Counted from the first letter of the stretch, positions 10,338 to 22,440 are shown. The stretch is DNA of 64,000 bases from Macrothele yani (GCA_039090855.1 CM077027.1:104140424-104204423), one strand, 5' to 3'. Program-made: numbers and translations. The notes: a model not told the origin generated them from the sequence alone.

Positions 10338-12612
10338 AAAAAAAACAAGAAAGTTGACACCGAATTTTCGGGTGTAATAAGCACGTCTTTTGAATCCGTT
10401 CTGACGCAAATTAAATTTATCAAAGCTATTCAAAGTCAATGGAACCGGTATGGAAAACAATAGATCTGACCAAAGAAAGACTATTTTCAGTCGGGTTTTT
10501 AATCCCTCAGATATTGCTGTAAACAGAATTTATATATTGCTTAGAAACAGAGATATTGACAAAAATAAGATGTGACTTTACGTCCCCTGGTGGGGAAAAC
10601 CATGCATTATTTTAGGAACAAAGTATTCTCAAAAGGTTTATCCATATAAGTGGTATCGGTCAAAGAAAAAAAAATTAGTCGAGTTTTCAGGAGCCCAGAT
10701 TTTGCAACAAATACAGAAGCAGAAATTAACACATGACCCCTGGTGGCTAAACCATTCTTTACCAAACATTAGAAATTATGTGAAAAATATTTTCCATCAG
10801 GTCTTGTATGTGATACAGGAAGAATTTTTCAAATCAAAGCTTTAGGGAGCAGAAATAACGCAGAAAACACAATTTACCTTTGTGCCCCCTAGCGGAAAAT
10901 GTATGATTCACTTGAAAATTTTGAATTAATAAGGAAAACATTTTGCATCGGAAACACTATCCAACAAAGAAGGAATTTTTCAAATTGTACTCTTAGAAGT
11001 AGAGATATTGACAAAAATAAGATATACATCTACGTCCCCTGGCGTAGAAACCATGCATTTTTCAAGAAGAAAATTTTCCTAAAAAGTTTGTCGATATGAG
11101 TAGTTATCGGTCAACAAAAGACGTTTTTTTTTTTTCAGTCTAGAATTTAGAAGCTCATATTTTGCTGCAAATACAACAGAAGCGGAAATTAAGATTTACG
11201 CCCCTGGTGGCCAAACTATTTTTTTACAAAAATTAGAAATTATTTGCAAACGATTTCCCATCAGGAGCTGTATCCGGTGCAGAAAGAATTTTTCAAATCG
11301 GAGATTTAGAAGCAGAGATATAGGAGGAAACACAACTTACTGCTACGCCCTCTAGCGGACAGTCTATGAATTACTTGCAAATTTTGAAATTATATGAAAA
11401 ACATGTAGCACGAAAAACACTATCCAACTAGGAAAAAAATTTCAAATCGGACTCCTAGAAGTCGAGATATTGACAAAAACAAGATGTACATCTACGCCCC
11501 TGGCGTAGAAACCGTGCACTATTTTAAGAAGAAAATGTTTCTAAAAGGTTTGTCTACATGAGTAGTATCGGTCAACAAACGACGTTTTTTTCAATCGAGA
11601 ATTTAGAAACTCATATTTTGCTGCAAATACAACAGAAGCGGAAATTAAGATTTACGCCCCCTGGTGGCCAAACTATTTTTTTACCAAAATTAGAAATTAT
11701 GTGCAAACGATTTCCCATCAGGAGCTGTATCCGGTGCAGAAAGAATTTTTCAAATCGGAGATTTAGAAGCAGAGATATAGGGGAAAACGCAATTTACCGC
11801 TACGCCCTCTAGCGGAAAGTCTGTGGATTACTTGAAAATTTTGAAATTATATGAAAAACATGTCACACGAAAAACACTATCCAACAAAGAAGGAATTTTT
11901 CAAATCGGTCTCCTAGAAGTAGAGATATTGACAAAAATAAGATTTACATCTACGCCCTGGTGGAGAAACTGTGAAATATTTTAAGAAGAAAATATTCCGA
12001 AAAGGTTTATCTATGTGAATGGCATCAGTCCACGAAAGAATTTTTTAATCGATATTTTAGAAGCTACGATTTTATGGCAAATACATCAGAAGCAAAAATT
12101 AACACTTATGTCCCCTGGTGGCCAAAGTATTCTTTACCAAAAATTTGAAATTATATGCAAAAGATTTTCCATCAGGAGATGTATCCGCTGAAGGAACATT
12201 TTTTCAAATCGGAGTTTTAAAAGAAGAGTTATCGGGGAAAATGTAATTTACTTTTACGCCTCCTAGTAGAAAATCTATGCGTAATTTGAAAAAGTAACTA
12301 TATCTAAAATACTCTTTGGCATAAATGGAATCGAAAGATATAATTTTTTTTTTCAATTGGATGTTTAGAAGCAAATATGTGGAATAAAACGTATTTTTGA
12401 ATTCGACATCATCTGCATTTACGCCCTCTACCGGCGAAATTGTACATCGTAAAAAAACCGAAATAAAGGATCATCATTTGCATATTTCAAGCTTCCCAAT
12501 GCAAAAAGAATTTTTCAAATCGGACTAATAGTTGCCGAGATATCGTGGGTACAGACAGACGGACAAACCGATAACAGAAGCACAATCTTTTTTTACAAAA
12601 GACGTGCTAAAA
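10338..12612 (-). mobile_element. Array element A: ~150 bp units each with a CTCF-like box
   Basis: A non-coding element of about 2.27 kb with short inverted termini: 'taagcacgtcttttg' at 10376 and 'caaaagacgtgcta' ending near 12611. An outer block with a small ACACC/GGTGT hairpin lies at 10358-10377. Inside are about 13 degenerate units, each with a cgccccctggtgg- or cgccctctagcgg-type box near 10580, 10730, 10880, 11034, 11200, 11346, 11496, 11655, 11803, 11952, 12110, 12257 and 12421. A higher-order period of about 456 bases (three units) is best seen at 11161-11620 against 11617-12070. The right end has 'acagacagacggacaaaccg'. An inverted copy lies at 52826-54885. Confidence 0.8.
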
Positions 12613-13627
12613 GAAACGGGATTATGAACAATTTCATGACATTTTTGGTTAAGAATTGTTTGTTGTATTGCATTTAGCAAACACAATAATTATTTTCTTC
12701 TCATATCCAGCTTCTTCCCAAACCATTATATTAGGAATCTGTGCCTCTCTCTTTTGACTCGCTTACATCTGTCAGTCACATTAAAGTGCGAACAGCTCTC
12801 ATAAGTAAACAATATTGAACACCATTCCAGCCTTCATCTGGTACTGAAAATGCTCATGACAAGAAGTCTGAGTTAAAGGTAAATGCTCACTGGAACTTGA
12901 ACTCCTTGCCCCACTTCCAGCAGATAATAGTGTACTGTTAGGGATCACATGAGCTCTCACTATTCCATCAAATCATATTGGAAGTAATACTATTATCCTA
13001 TCCTTTGAAATCCCTATTATTGATCTCGTATCTTGACACCCTCCTTTTACAAGAATGTCCCTTTATACAGGTTCAAAATAAAATTATTTCTTTCGTAAAT
13101 GTTCTGTCTGATAGCCCTTTCTCTGGACTTTGAGACTACCTCTAGATTCCAAGCTAACAGGGCATTTCTTAAAATTGTCAGTGGTATTTTATTCCACTCC
13201 TTTCCACTGCTTTCCATAGTGCAATCATTGTTTTAGGTCTACATTTAGAAAGCACTCTTTTCAGTAGTCCAAAGGCACAAAGTCCTTTGGTGACTTGGAA
13301 GGAATGTAAGCAAAAGGTGTAGACGATATGTGTCTTTTTTTTTTTTTTTTCTTTCTTTCTTTCATTTTTACAAGAAATAGAGTTGTAGATATTTGAATGT
13401 GTATGACTGGTTGCCTTATCCTCATGGAGTCCTACTCTTTGAAAACTCTATGGATAAAAGAATGGTATTTCCTCTTTAAATATAGAAGTTAAAACATTAT
13501 TTTGGTAATATATAGAATTGATTGTAGCATTCTTTTTAACTTTTCTGAACTTTAATTTCCCATTGTATGAGAAACCAGCAATAATCATAAATCCTAACAA
13601 TAAAAGGATTACTTCGCACAATACGTC
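12613..13627. other. Intronic spacer, nothing recognised
   Basis: Contains a poly-T/CTTT tract at 13335-13365. No domains in the short frames. Confidence 0.4.
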
Positions 13628-13696
13628 AAATGAAATGAGAGAATCGCCATCTATGTACAATATTTAATAAAATACGATAAATATTTACAGGTAAAA

Positions 13697-13750
13697 TACC
13701 CCACTAGCACTTTCGGGGTAACATTTACCCCATCATCAGGGGAACAGAGG
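13697..13750 (-). ncRNA. Hammerhead-like motif, left arm of palindrome
   Basis: Minus strand: GTTCCC, CTGATGA, T, a 7-bp hairpin GGGGTAA-ATG-TTACCCC, GAAA, GTGCTA, GTGGGGT. Helix II is perfect. Helix I has one mismatch relative to the right-arm copy (C for A next to the core). Predicted cleavage follows CUA. Confidence 0.6.
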
Positions 13751-14062
13751 CAATGTAGTACTCCTTTATATAGTAGTGCAATGATGCATTATGGGTATAA
13801 GTCATCAAACGTCACATGGGTCATGACCGTTGCCATTATAACAGCATAAAGAGTATAATTTCACAAGTTATTAGTTTAACATATCAGTACAAGGATTTGT
13901 ACTGATATGGGATTGTACTGATATGTTAAACTAATAACTTGTGAAATTATACTCTTTACGCTGTTATAATGACAACGGTCACCACCCATGCAACATTTGG
14001 TGACTTATACCCATAATGCATTGTTGCACTACTATATAAAGGAGTGCTACTGTATATTGCTT

Positions 14063-14115
14063 CTGTTCCACCTGATGATGGGGTAAATGTTACCCCGAAA
14101 GTGCTAGTGGGGTAT
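14063..14115 (+). ncRNA. Hammerhead-like motif, right arm of palindrome
   Basis: GTTCCAC, CTGATGA, T, GGGGTAA-ATG-TTACCCC, GAAA, GTGCTA, GTGGGGT. Helix I pairs over seven positions (GUUCCAC with GUGGGGU, including G-U pairs), helix II over seven. Helix III is AGUGCU, self-complementary if a wobble is allowed, so a dimeric form is plausible. One extra U separates CUGAUGA from helix II, a possible weakness. Confidence 0.65.
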
Positions 14116-14183
14116 TTTAACTGTAAATATCTTTCGTATTTTATTAAATATCGTACATAGACGGTGAGTCTCTCATTTCATTT

Positions 14184-14703
14184 AATCATAAATCCTTTAT
14201 TTAAACTTTCTTTGGATTCTTCAAGCCAAGTTTGCAAGTCTTTTTCTACTCTTTTGTGATAGTAAATAATCCTTTCTTTTTTTTTTTTTTTTGTTACAGT
14301 CATTTAGGTAGATCTATGCTTCACCAATAGTCACAATAACTTCCATCTGTCTCTGGCTAAGAGATTTTCATAAAGAAGTCTACACCGTGTTTTGAGCTCA
14401 GCCACGTGCTTAGGCAAATGGCAATGAACATTGAATAATATTGCTAATTTTACATTTAGAAATACTAATTCCATGATTTTAACAGCACTTTTTAATTACA
14501 GAATACAAATATTTCTCTTTGTAAAGAGCAAAAACATAACCTTCTGCCCACAGCTTGTTTAAGTGCACCATTTTCTTAGCAGACTATATTTAACAGCAGC
14601 AAGTATTTCTTTTCATGTTCATCTAACATGCTGTTGCCAGTTTCAATTCTTTGAACTTCTTTTTTCTGTAATTTCTTATCAAAAATACATATTTGAGTGG
14701 AAA
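14184..14703. other. Intronic spacer, nothing recognised
   Basis: T-rich sequence with a poly-T run at 14276-14292. No supported feature. Confidence 0.4.
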
Positions 14704-15384
14704 AACCTGAAACAATTAAAAACATGCGTAATATTATGTAACTAGTTAAGAACTTATAATTTATTGTTAGAGCCAGGGCGCGATTTCACCGATTAGCAAC
14801 TAGCAAATAGCTAGTGAAAAACAAATTTGCTAGTGAAAAAAAATCGCAGTAGCAAATATTGCTAGTAAGGTAATTTCTTTATTTAAAGTAACCAAAAATC
14901 ATTATTAATCCACGAAGTTTACATAACAGTTTCTATTATCACTTGTTAAAACAGTGACGATCAGCGATTCTTTTTCGCCAATTTCCTTTTGACACTTAAT
15001 TACCCATCCTCCCCATATCTTTCATCCCTTCCAAACTGTCGTAGAAGCGCATTGAAACTCCTCTCCATCGTGCCCTCATTGGTTTATTACAGAAACTGAA
15101 CGTGACGTCGGCAATGGTTGCTGTGGCAACCCAGAGCTCTGGGATGGATCAGTCGTTTGACCACCTGCTCTGCCCCCTCCCTTCTTTTGCCCAACGAACT
15201 CTGTCCTCAACTCCTGTCGTACCCTAAGCCAAGCGATCGCCTGCTTCCACAAGTCTTGATAGTCGTGCATACATCAAATACAGCGCTCTAATGATCAGTG
15301 ATGAATAAGCAAGAATAATTCCATGTATTTGGATGGTAGACAAAACCGAAAGAAGCAAACCAAAATGTTGCTGGAAAATAGCCT

Positions 15385-15700
15385 GCCAACACTGGCAAAA
15401 GTCTTATCCATAGTAACTAGTCTTATTGCGTGGCATAGATAGACGCTTTTTACGAAACGTGTTCGTGGAGGGGTAAACGATTACGGAAGAAACTTTTGCT
15501 TTGTCTGACTTCTGGTTTTGGAAATTTTCCTTGTATTTTCAAGCTTAAATACAAATATTTATCCAGTAAAATGTTGATGAGCAATAATACTTGACAGAGG
15601 CAACATCGTGAGGAAAAAAAAAATTATGATTACTGAAAAAATCCGAATTCCGTCGACCTTTCGTTTTCTAGTTTCGTAAAGACGGAATTCCTTGAATTCG
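15385..15700. repeat. Dispersed repeat shared with 46.5-47.1 kb
   Basis: 'ctgccaacactggcaa', 'gtaactagtcttattg', 'gacttctggttttggaaat' and 'ccgtcgacctttc' recur in the same order and strand at 46485-47090 with moderate divergence. Probably part of a hAT-related non-autonomous family. Confidence 0.6.
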
Positions 15701-16305
15701 TGGAAGAATCTCATGCCTGAAGATTACAGAAAAATTTTGCAGCAGCCAACTTCGGTTTTTGCAAATTGTTCTCCACAGTTTCAAGCTAAAATGCAAACAT
15801 TTATGCAATAAAATGATATTTAACAAGAAAAGCGAACACAAAGACAACATTGGGAGAAAAATTTGCGATTACGGCAAAATTTTCTTACTCCGTTTCACTA
15901 CTGTGTTCGAAAGTTTTTAAGCACGAAATTTCGTCTCCAGATGGAAAACTACCCACCCCCACCCCCTTCTCCCGAATATCGATCTTCAGAATGATCTAAC
16001 TGATGACAAAAAAAAAAAAAAAAAAAAAATACGGGATTCCGCGAATCCCTGTAAGAATCTCGTATATCATAAAAATAATAGCAAAAGAAAAATTTGAAAC
16101 AAAATGAAAATTTGTAGAATCCGTAGTTTTGATAGTGAGTTCCGTAGTCAGACAACTAATTCCGTAGAATTCTATGGCATTGTGTGGTAGTTGGCAGATA
16201 TGAAGTGTGTAGAAGTTTAGCAGAAATTTGTGCGATACTTCCACTTAGTACTGCATGTTGTGAGGTGGGATTCAGTTTTTAAAAAGAATACAAGGGGACT
16301 GGAGG

Positions 16306-16473
16306 AACAATTTGTCTGTTGAAACTTTAAATGCTCTGATGACAATTGAAATAGAAGGGCCACAAGAAGAGATTTTTAATCCACGGTCAGCAGTTAAAAA
16401 GTGGTATGATGACAAAGTCAGACACCCTGAGCGTAAACCATATGGGAAGAAATCTGAATTAGAATGTCAGTGA
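16306..16473 (+). pseudogene. hAT transposase C-terminal relic
   Basis: The frame reads NLSVETLNALMTIEIEGP, then 'FNPRSAVKKWYDDKVRHP' and a stop. The 'LSVETLNALMTI' start and 'A...W' pattern are characteristic of the C-terminal tail of hAT transposases and of domesticated zinc-finger proteins derived from them. The rest of the enzyme is missing or unrecognisable. Short alternative frames at 15076-15270 and 15949-16244 show no similarity. Confidence 0.7.
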
Positions 16474-17530
16474 AATATATTCATGTGGTATGAGAATTTG
16501 TTAGAAATTAATAATAAAGATAGTCACTAAACGTATCTAAGATTCTATTCATTATTCAAAAAGGTAAGTCAAAATATTTATACACATTTAAATTTCTGTG
16601 TAACTTTATTAGAAAAATAAGTTACGATGGGATTTAGTTTTACTTGCTAGTCATGCAAATGTTTTGCTAGCAAACTATTTGGTCACTAGCAAAATTTGCT
16701 AGTGAGCAAAAAAGATGAAATCTTGCCCTTATTAGAGCTCTCACACTTAAAAACTCTCTACACGTTATTCTAGAGACAGATTTCATACCAAAGCGATTTG
16801 GTATTTATAAATGAAAATCTACACTTACAGATAAAAACAGGATATACAGTACGGGACGGCACAACTTGAATCCATTGAAGACAGTTTACTACTTTAGTCA
16901 CCATGAGTTGATATGTTGAAAAATCCAAGTTTAGGCAGCATGAAGATGGTACCTGCTTGGCACTGAAATGCATAGCAAATTATAACTTTTTGTTTTAATG
17001 GCTTTTAATAGAGACGAATCACACTGAAATCCATAGCAAATTATAACTTTTTTGTTTTAATGGCTTTTAGATAGAGACAAATCGTACTGTGTTCTTTGTT
17101 TTTAAACGTACTTTTGCTTCAGTCTGTGGTGTGTTTTGATTTGTGAGTGTTCACTGTGCAGTTTTAAATGTCAAGCTAAAAAGGAAGAAAAATTTTGTAG
17201 TTCATTTATTAAGTGGAACTTGTGTGATACATCTTTAAACTTGGATTTTTCAACAGATCAACTCATGGTAACTAAAGTAGTAAACTCTGTTTTCAATGGA
17301 TTCAAGTCGTACCATCCCATACTGTATATCCTCCTTTATTAAGCTCAGGTTTAGTCTTTCAATATTTTAATTCATAAATGTACATTTCTCATTTATAAAT
17401 ACCAAATTACTTTGGTATGAAATCTGTTTCTACAAGAACGCGTAGATAGTTTTTTAAGTGTGAGAAGTTCTAACAATAAATTATAACTTCTTAACTAGTT
17501 ACTTATTAAACATGTTTTTAAAATGTGCAA

Positions 17531-18545
17531 ACATCCTCTATAATTCTCATTCTTTCAATAATCACCTCCTTTAAAAAAAACAACAAAAAAAAAAACACTT
17601 AAATACCTTTCATAGTTTGACTTCTGGCCACTGTAGTAACCCCTACTCCAATTTCTGCTAGATCACTGATTTAAGGGGTAAGGTTCAGTCATAAGTGGCT
17701 GACCAATTTGCCTTATCTGTTGAATACGCTAGTCATGTACATTGCCTTATCTGTTGAATACGCTAGTCTTCAGTACATTGAGATTTCATGCACCTGATCT
17801 TCCTTCTTCCCATTTTTTCCAGCATTGATGAAGTGCAAACCTCTTGGCCAACTGATTAAACTGCACCCTAGAACAGCATTGTGTTCTCTTGCTTTCATGA
17901 AGAAATTAGACCGATAGATCACTCAATTGTTCCTCGGATTAACATTCAGAATCTTCATTCTCTTTAGGTTAACACCAAAAATTCATTCTTTTCTCCGGTC
18001 TTACTCCTTCAAATGCCAAGGGTACATTTTCCCTTAAATTCATGCTTTTTGTGGTTAATATTTAAATTTGTATTTGTACATTAATTTTTCGTTCATATTT
18101 TCTATTCTTGTTTGTCTTGGCTATGGCACTGTGAAGATTTAATTGAAATTGAATAGGTAGGAACATGTAATTCATTAGCTCATATTGTTTTGTAAAGTTA
18201 TTCCTCTAAAGATGCATTTTTTCAGAGTGTGTGGTGTTCTGAGCAATGTAAAAAGTGCAATGTAACATAAAAGAAACCTGTACTTTTAAAATTTAAATGT
18301 TTAAAAGATAATCAGTTTTAAAATAAATTCACATGTTGTGTGGCTTTGCATTGGCAGGCATTATTGTAAGGATAATTGCGAAATGTGTTAAAACTCAGGT
18401 GTTTTTAATCCAGTTTGATAAATTATTTTTGCTATATTTTTACTTTTATTTGTATTCATCAAACTGTAGCACATTTTCATTGCCATTTCCTGTACTTCAA
18501 AACATCCAATATTGAATTGCTATTATCACCGAAACTTGCCATGTG
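17531..18545. other. Intronic spacer with a short direct duplication
   Basis: 'cattgccttatctgttgaatacgctagt' type blocks recur around 17708-17735 and 17740-17768, a tandem duplication of about 33 bases. Otherwise nothing recognised. Confidence 0.4.
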
Positions 18546-21500
18546 GGACATTCCACGTCAGATCATTAAAAAAAAAATTAAGTTTTTGAGCTCACCATTT
18601 CTGATTTTGATGAAATTTGGTATGGAGCACAATATGACAAGGTAAGTAATTCTGCCAAATTTCGGATTTTTATTTTGAAAATTGTCCAAGATACACACAC
18701 AATAAAAATAGAAATTTTCGTAAAAAATGACAAACTCGCACACTTATAAATGGCTGTAACTGTTTTCCTAATTGTAGTAGAGTGACAATTCAAACACAGT
18801 TGCAAAGCTAAAGGATTGAGCTTTCTTTAGATACCATGCATGACCTTACAACAGATTAAAGTTTCAAGGTCATCCACTTTGACCTTGAATATCTCAAAAC
18901 ATGCCATCTTAAAAAATTACGAAAAAAATATCTTTTATTGCTACAACATTCTTCTACCCATGTGCCAAATATTAGGCTGGCACTGGCAAGGCAGTGTAGG
19001 ATTAATAGGAGTATATGTCCTCCAGGTTAGGTTCGGACAAATGTACAATAACTGTTTTCCAAATGCATGTATGTATTAATTTCACAATGTGTTACAGGTT
19101 ATATTAGTGGTGTACACATACAAGTGAACCGCTTGGTTAATAAGGTTGCAAACCAAAAGAATGTGATGCCATCTTGCTAGTGACCATCTCTATTTCGCTT
19201 CTCTCCATAAAATATGTCCGACCTGTTGCTGTTCGTAGGTCAACCTTCGTAATGACCGCTGTTTTATCCACTTCTAATATATCTGGCTTCTGTGGGTATG
19301 TGAAAGACACTGAAGGTCCATGTGGGTGCAGAAACTTATCTTAACTTGTTCTGTATGAATGTTCACATCCAAAACACAACCAACCCACCACTGGTTATCA
19401 TACTCAACAATAACATAGCCACGAATATCCTCCAGATCCAGTTCTATTGGATTTAGCAATACTGACTCAACCTTGTATTCAGTTGAGTTTGAATACATCT
19501 TGGTTTTAATAGCTGTGCGGCTTACTGCTATTACACAGTGAAGTTTTTGAGTACCAGGAATTGGTCGAGCACTAGCATGACGTATCTCGAGGAACTCCTT
19601 GTGGTTCTCATAGTCCTTGTCCGTGCTATATTTAAAATGGCACGAAGGAATGTTTCTGGAAGCCCAATCATACAGTTGCCGCGGTGTCATAATTTGGTCA
19701 TTGTATGAACACTGAAGGCTGGCACGTGCAGCTAATCTCTTAATGGTGCCTGACACGCCATCACATGGCCCCTTTCCATGTGAGGTGGCAAAGAAATGCC
19801 ACTCAGTTGTGATACCAAAATCTACATCATGATGGCACAGATTGACAAAATTCTTCCTGTTCTTATACTGTGAGGCTGCACCGTCTGAGAAGTAATAGAT
19901 GTGTTCTACTTTCTTGTCAAAATGTGATGATATAAACTGCAACAATTGGCTCTGGAAAAGGTGAACACTGATAGTGTCATGCTTAAGACTGAATAGTAGC
20001 TTGGGAATTGTTCCAGCGGTATCCTTGGACTGCATCCTTCAGTATGAAGGAATAATTCTCAGCAAAATCGCACAACACAACACATTGATTATCATCAAGG
20101 TTTTCTTTCAGATTTGACAGAAAGTATGACTGCTGAATAGCTATAAAAGAATGTGGCAATAGCAATTTCACTTTTGATTCAAAGGTCTCAAGGAATTCTT
20201 CTACAGTGCTACAGACTGTCATAAGTGTTGTGCGATCAGTTGTAGTCCACAATTTATATAAAATTTCATCAATCCCATTCATGGTGAATAAGCTACTTAT
20301 TTGCTCTAGTAAGTGTGCTATACCAGGACAAGAATCACACTTGAAGAAGAAGCATTCTGGAAGAGGAGGGTTACAAGTTATTTTTGCAAGGCAATCTTTG
20401 TATGTCCTAACTGCTAATTCATCATTACGAGTTAAGTCTTGCAATTTGCACCCTGCTAGCTTAAGTTTTACATTTTCATGAGCACAACACACACAGACAC
20501 AGTGTGTTCCACTTGCACCAGCCAGCACACAATTCTTTGGGCGTAAACCACAGAACTTTGAAAACCCTACTTTGACATTAGGACTCTTCTCTTTAAATCC
20601 TTGAAATATCTCTTTCAAATTTCCTAGAATAAGACGTTTCTGTTTTTGTACTTTTGATCCTGATTCCATCATTGTAACAAAATCTTTTTTCCTGGTAAAC
20701 AACGGCCCACTTCATCACTATTATAGTATGCAATAACGTTTTCAACTGTGCTGTCACTGAGAGTTTTCCCAGGCCTAGGATTTGGAGTTGCTAAAATACC
20801 CTGCTCTTCCACAAGATTTTTAGACTTTTGTGCCATGTAATATGTTACACCAAATTCTTCCTGAATTTTACGAATACTCCAGGTTCTAGGTAATATTGTT
20901 AGTATTTGTACTTGAACACTGCTAGAGTCTGTTTCTTGAAATTTTTCTTTCAACTGTGAAATCATGACCGATTCATCAGACACTGTCACAGAATTATCAC
21001 ATTCTGGAACACCTATGTAGTCTTTTATCACTTCACCAATTTTCTGATATTTCTTCTTACTGTACTGTCCAACACCTAATCTTTTTTTTTCACAGGAGAT
21101 TCGCCTAGAGAAAGTAGCTTATCATTCAGACTATCCAAAGTTGTGTCTCTGTCAGTCCATATCTCACTCTTCACCACTCCTTCTGAATTATCTTCACTTA
21201 ACCGAGGTTGTTCTGCCTCTGCATCTGTTTCAATTATACCTGAAGGACCTGGCATTTCAGAGATAGATTTTCTGCATGAACTACATATTTTCTGTTCTAA
21301 TGTTATATTTGGACATTTCTGAACCATCCAAGGCTGTACTTTTTTCAGATTCTTTCTAAACCTTGTGTGTCCACTTTTACCCAGAGGATTGCAACAAAAA
21401 ATTTGACTTTTAAAGTCCATTTTGGTTAATGAAACTGCACCTGCAAAAAAAAGATAAATAAATATAGTTTGATAAAAAGAAATTGATTAAATAAAGATAA

Positions 21501-22440
21501 CAATAAAGATAAAATAAAATAACAATTAAACAGTTAACAATGTTACAGATAAATTATAACCACACACTCACAAGCTCAGAATTGAAATAACAGCAAATGT
21601 AAAATGGTGTACCATTAAGATTTCTCATTGGCTGTAATAAGAAGCCTTGCCATTGGCTTTAATAAGAAACCCTGTCATTGGCTCTAATAAGAAGCTTTGT
21701 CATTGGCTAAGAAGAAGCCCTGCCATTGGCTAAAATGAGTGGAGTTTCAGTCTCTGATCTCAAAGATTTGTTGACATTATTTACTGTTGAAAATTGTGTC
21801 TATCAAGTAAAATTGCTGTCACATAGCATATTTCTGATAAATCTGTTGATCTGTTATAATATATACACATTTCATGTATAATAAACACAAATCCTCAACG
21901 TAAGAAATATTTATTGCATGTTATGTCTCTGTGCCTTACATACAGAAGAGTGCAGCATGACACTCCTATTAATCCCACACTGCCTTGCCATAGTGGTGCC
22001 AGCCTAATATCTGGCACATGGGTAGAAGAATGTTGTAATAAAATATATTTTTTTCGTAATTTTTTAAGATGGTATATTTTGAGATATTCAAGGTCACAGT
22101 GGATGACCTTGAAACTTTAATCTGTTGTAAGAAGGTCATGTATGGTATCTATAGAAAGCTCAATCCTTTAGCTTTGCAACTGTGTTTGAATTGTCACTCT
22201 ACTACAATTAGGAAAAAATTAATTTACAGCCATTTATATAAGTGTGCGAGTTTGTCATTTTTTACGAAAATTTCGATTTTTATTATGTGTGTATCTTGGA
22301 CAATTTTCAAAATAAAAATCTGAAAATTGGCAGAATTACTTAACTTGTCATATGTGTGCTTCATACCAAATTTCATCAAAATCAGAAGTGGTGAGGTCAA
22401 GAAGGTGATTGATCTGACATGCTCATGTGCTTTTTTTTTA
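18546..22440 (-). mobile_element. Long-TIR DNA transposon, family member 1
   Basis: Inverted repeats of about 470 bases: 18546 to about 19015 against about 21957-22440. They match over blocks such as 'aaatttggtatg', 'acaaactcgcacacttata', 'gcaaagctaaaggattgagctttct', 'tcaaggtcatcca' and 'ggattaataggagt'. The left end reads 'gggacattccacgtcagatca'. A transposase pseudogene on the minus strand fills the interior. Total about 3.9 kb. A clean target duplication could not be defined because the last bases of the two ends diverge. Confidence 0.85.
19160..21420 (-). pseudogene. Long-TIR family transposase, nearly complete but broken (member 1)
   Basis: Starts at 'MDFKSQIFCCNPLGKSGHT'. Recognisable blocks in order: CCNPLGK; Cys pairs 'CSSCRK'; 'LPRTWSIRKIQEEFGVTYYM' (helix-turn-helix-like); 'VGFSKFCGLRPKNCVLAGASG'-type Cys/His region, then 'FFFKCDSCPG'; 'CVVLCDFAENYSF'; 'HIYYFSDGAASQYKNRKNF'; 'HFFATSHGKGPCDGVSGTIK'; and 'NQWWVGCVLDV'. 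The acidic residues in CDFAEN, SDGAASQ and CDG are candidate D-D-D catalytic residues. Breaks: single-base shifts in A runs near 21085 and 20690, a deletion of about 24 codons near 20015 relative to member 2, and a shift near 19335 after which 'HPHGPS' and 'YPQKPDIL' follow in another frame. The superfamily is not certain; Sola-like is one possibility. Confidence 0.8.

Larger units (their letters stand above)
13628..14183. mobile_element. Palindromic foldback element with paired hammerhead-like motifs
   Basis: A near-complete inverted repeat of 556 bases with arms of about 270 bases and a short centre near 13905. The outermost match is 'aaatgaaatgagag' at 13628 with 'ctctcatttcattt' ending 14183. 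Arms differ by scattered substitutions, so the palindrome is not an exact assembly fold. Each arm carries one hammerhead-like motif (13697-13750 minus, 14063-14115 plus). No coding region. It may be a pair of PLE terminal repeats with the interior lost, or a non-autonomous hammerhead-bearing element. Confidence 0.85.
14774..16730 (+). mobile_element. hAT element with 8-bp target duplication
   Basis: Begins 'cagggcgcgatttca' and ends 'tgaaatcttgccctt', an imperfect inverted pair with the CAGGG start typical of hAT elements. It is flanked by 'gttagagc' (14766-14773) and 'attagagc' (16731-16738), an 8-base duplication with one change. The interior keeps only the C-terminal hAT relic. Other parts include a segment at 15385-15700 that is also found at 46490-47110. 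Confidence 0.8.
14704..17530. mobile_element. Long inverted-repeat element split by a hAT insertion
   Basis: The left arm (about 14704-14773 continuing at 16739 to about 16945) is the reverse complement of about 17215-17530. The arms run through 'aactagttaagaa', 'cataccaaag..atttggtatttata' and 'ttgaatccattga'. Total arm length is about 280-300 bases. The centre contains a tandem duplication of about 65 bases at about 16968-17095 ('ccatagcaaattataactt' twice). No transposase is present, so it is a non-autonomous foldback-type element. Confidence 0.75.

Noticed and set aside
10338..12612. CRISPR-like array because of regular ~150-base repetition
   Set aside because: Units are degenerate along their whole length, there are no identical short repeats with unique spacers and no cas genes; the sequence is eukaryotic.
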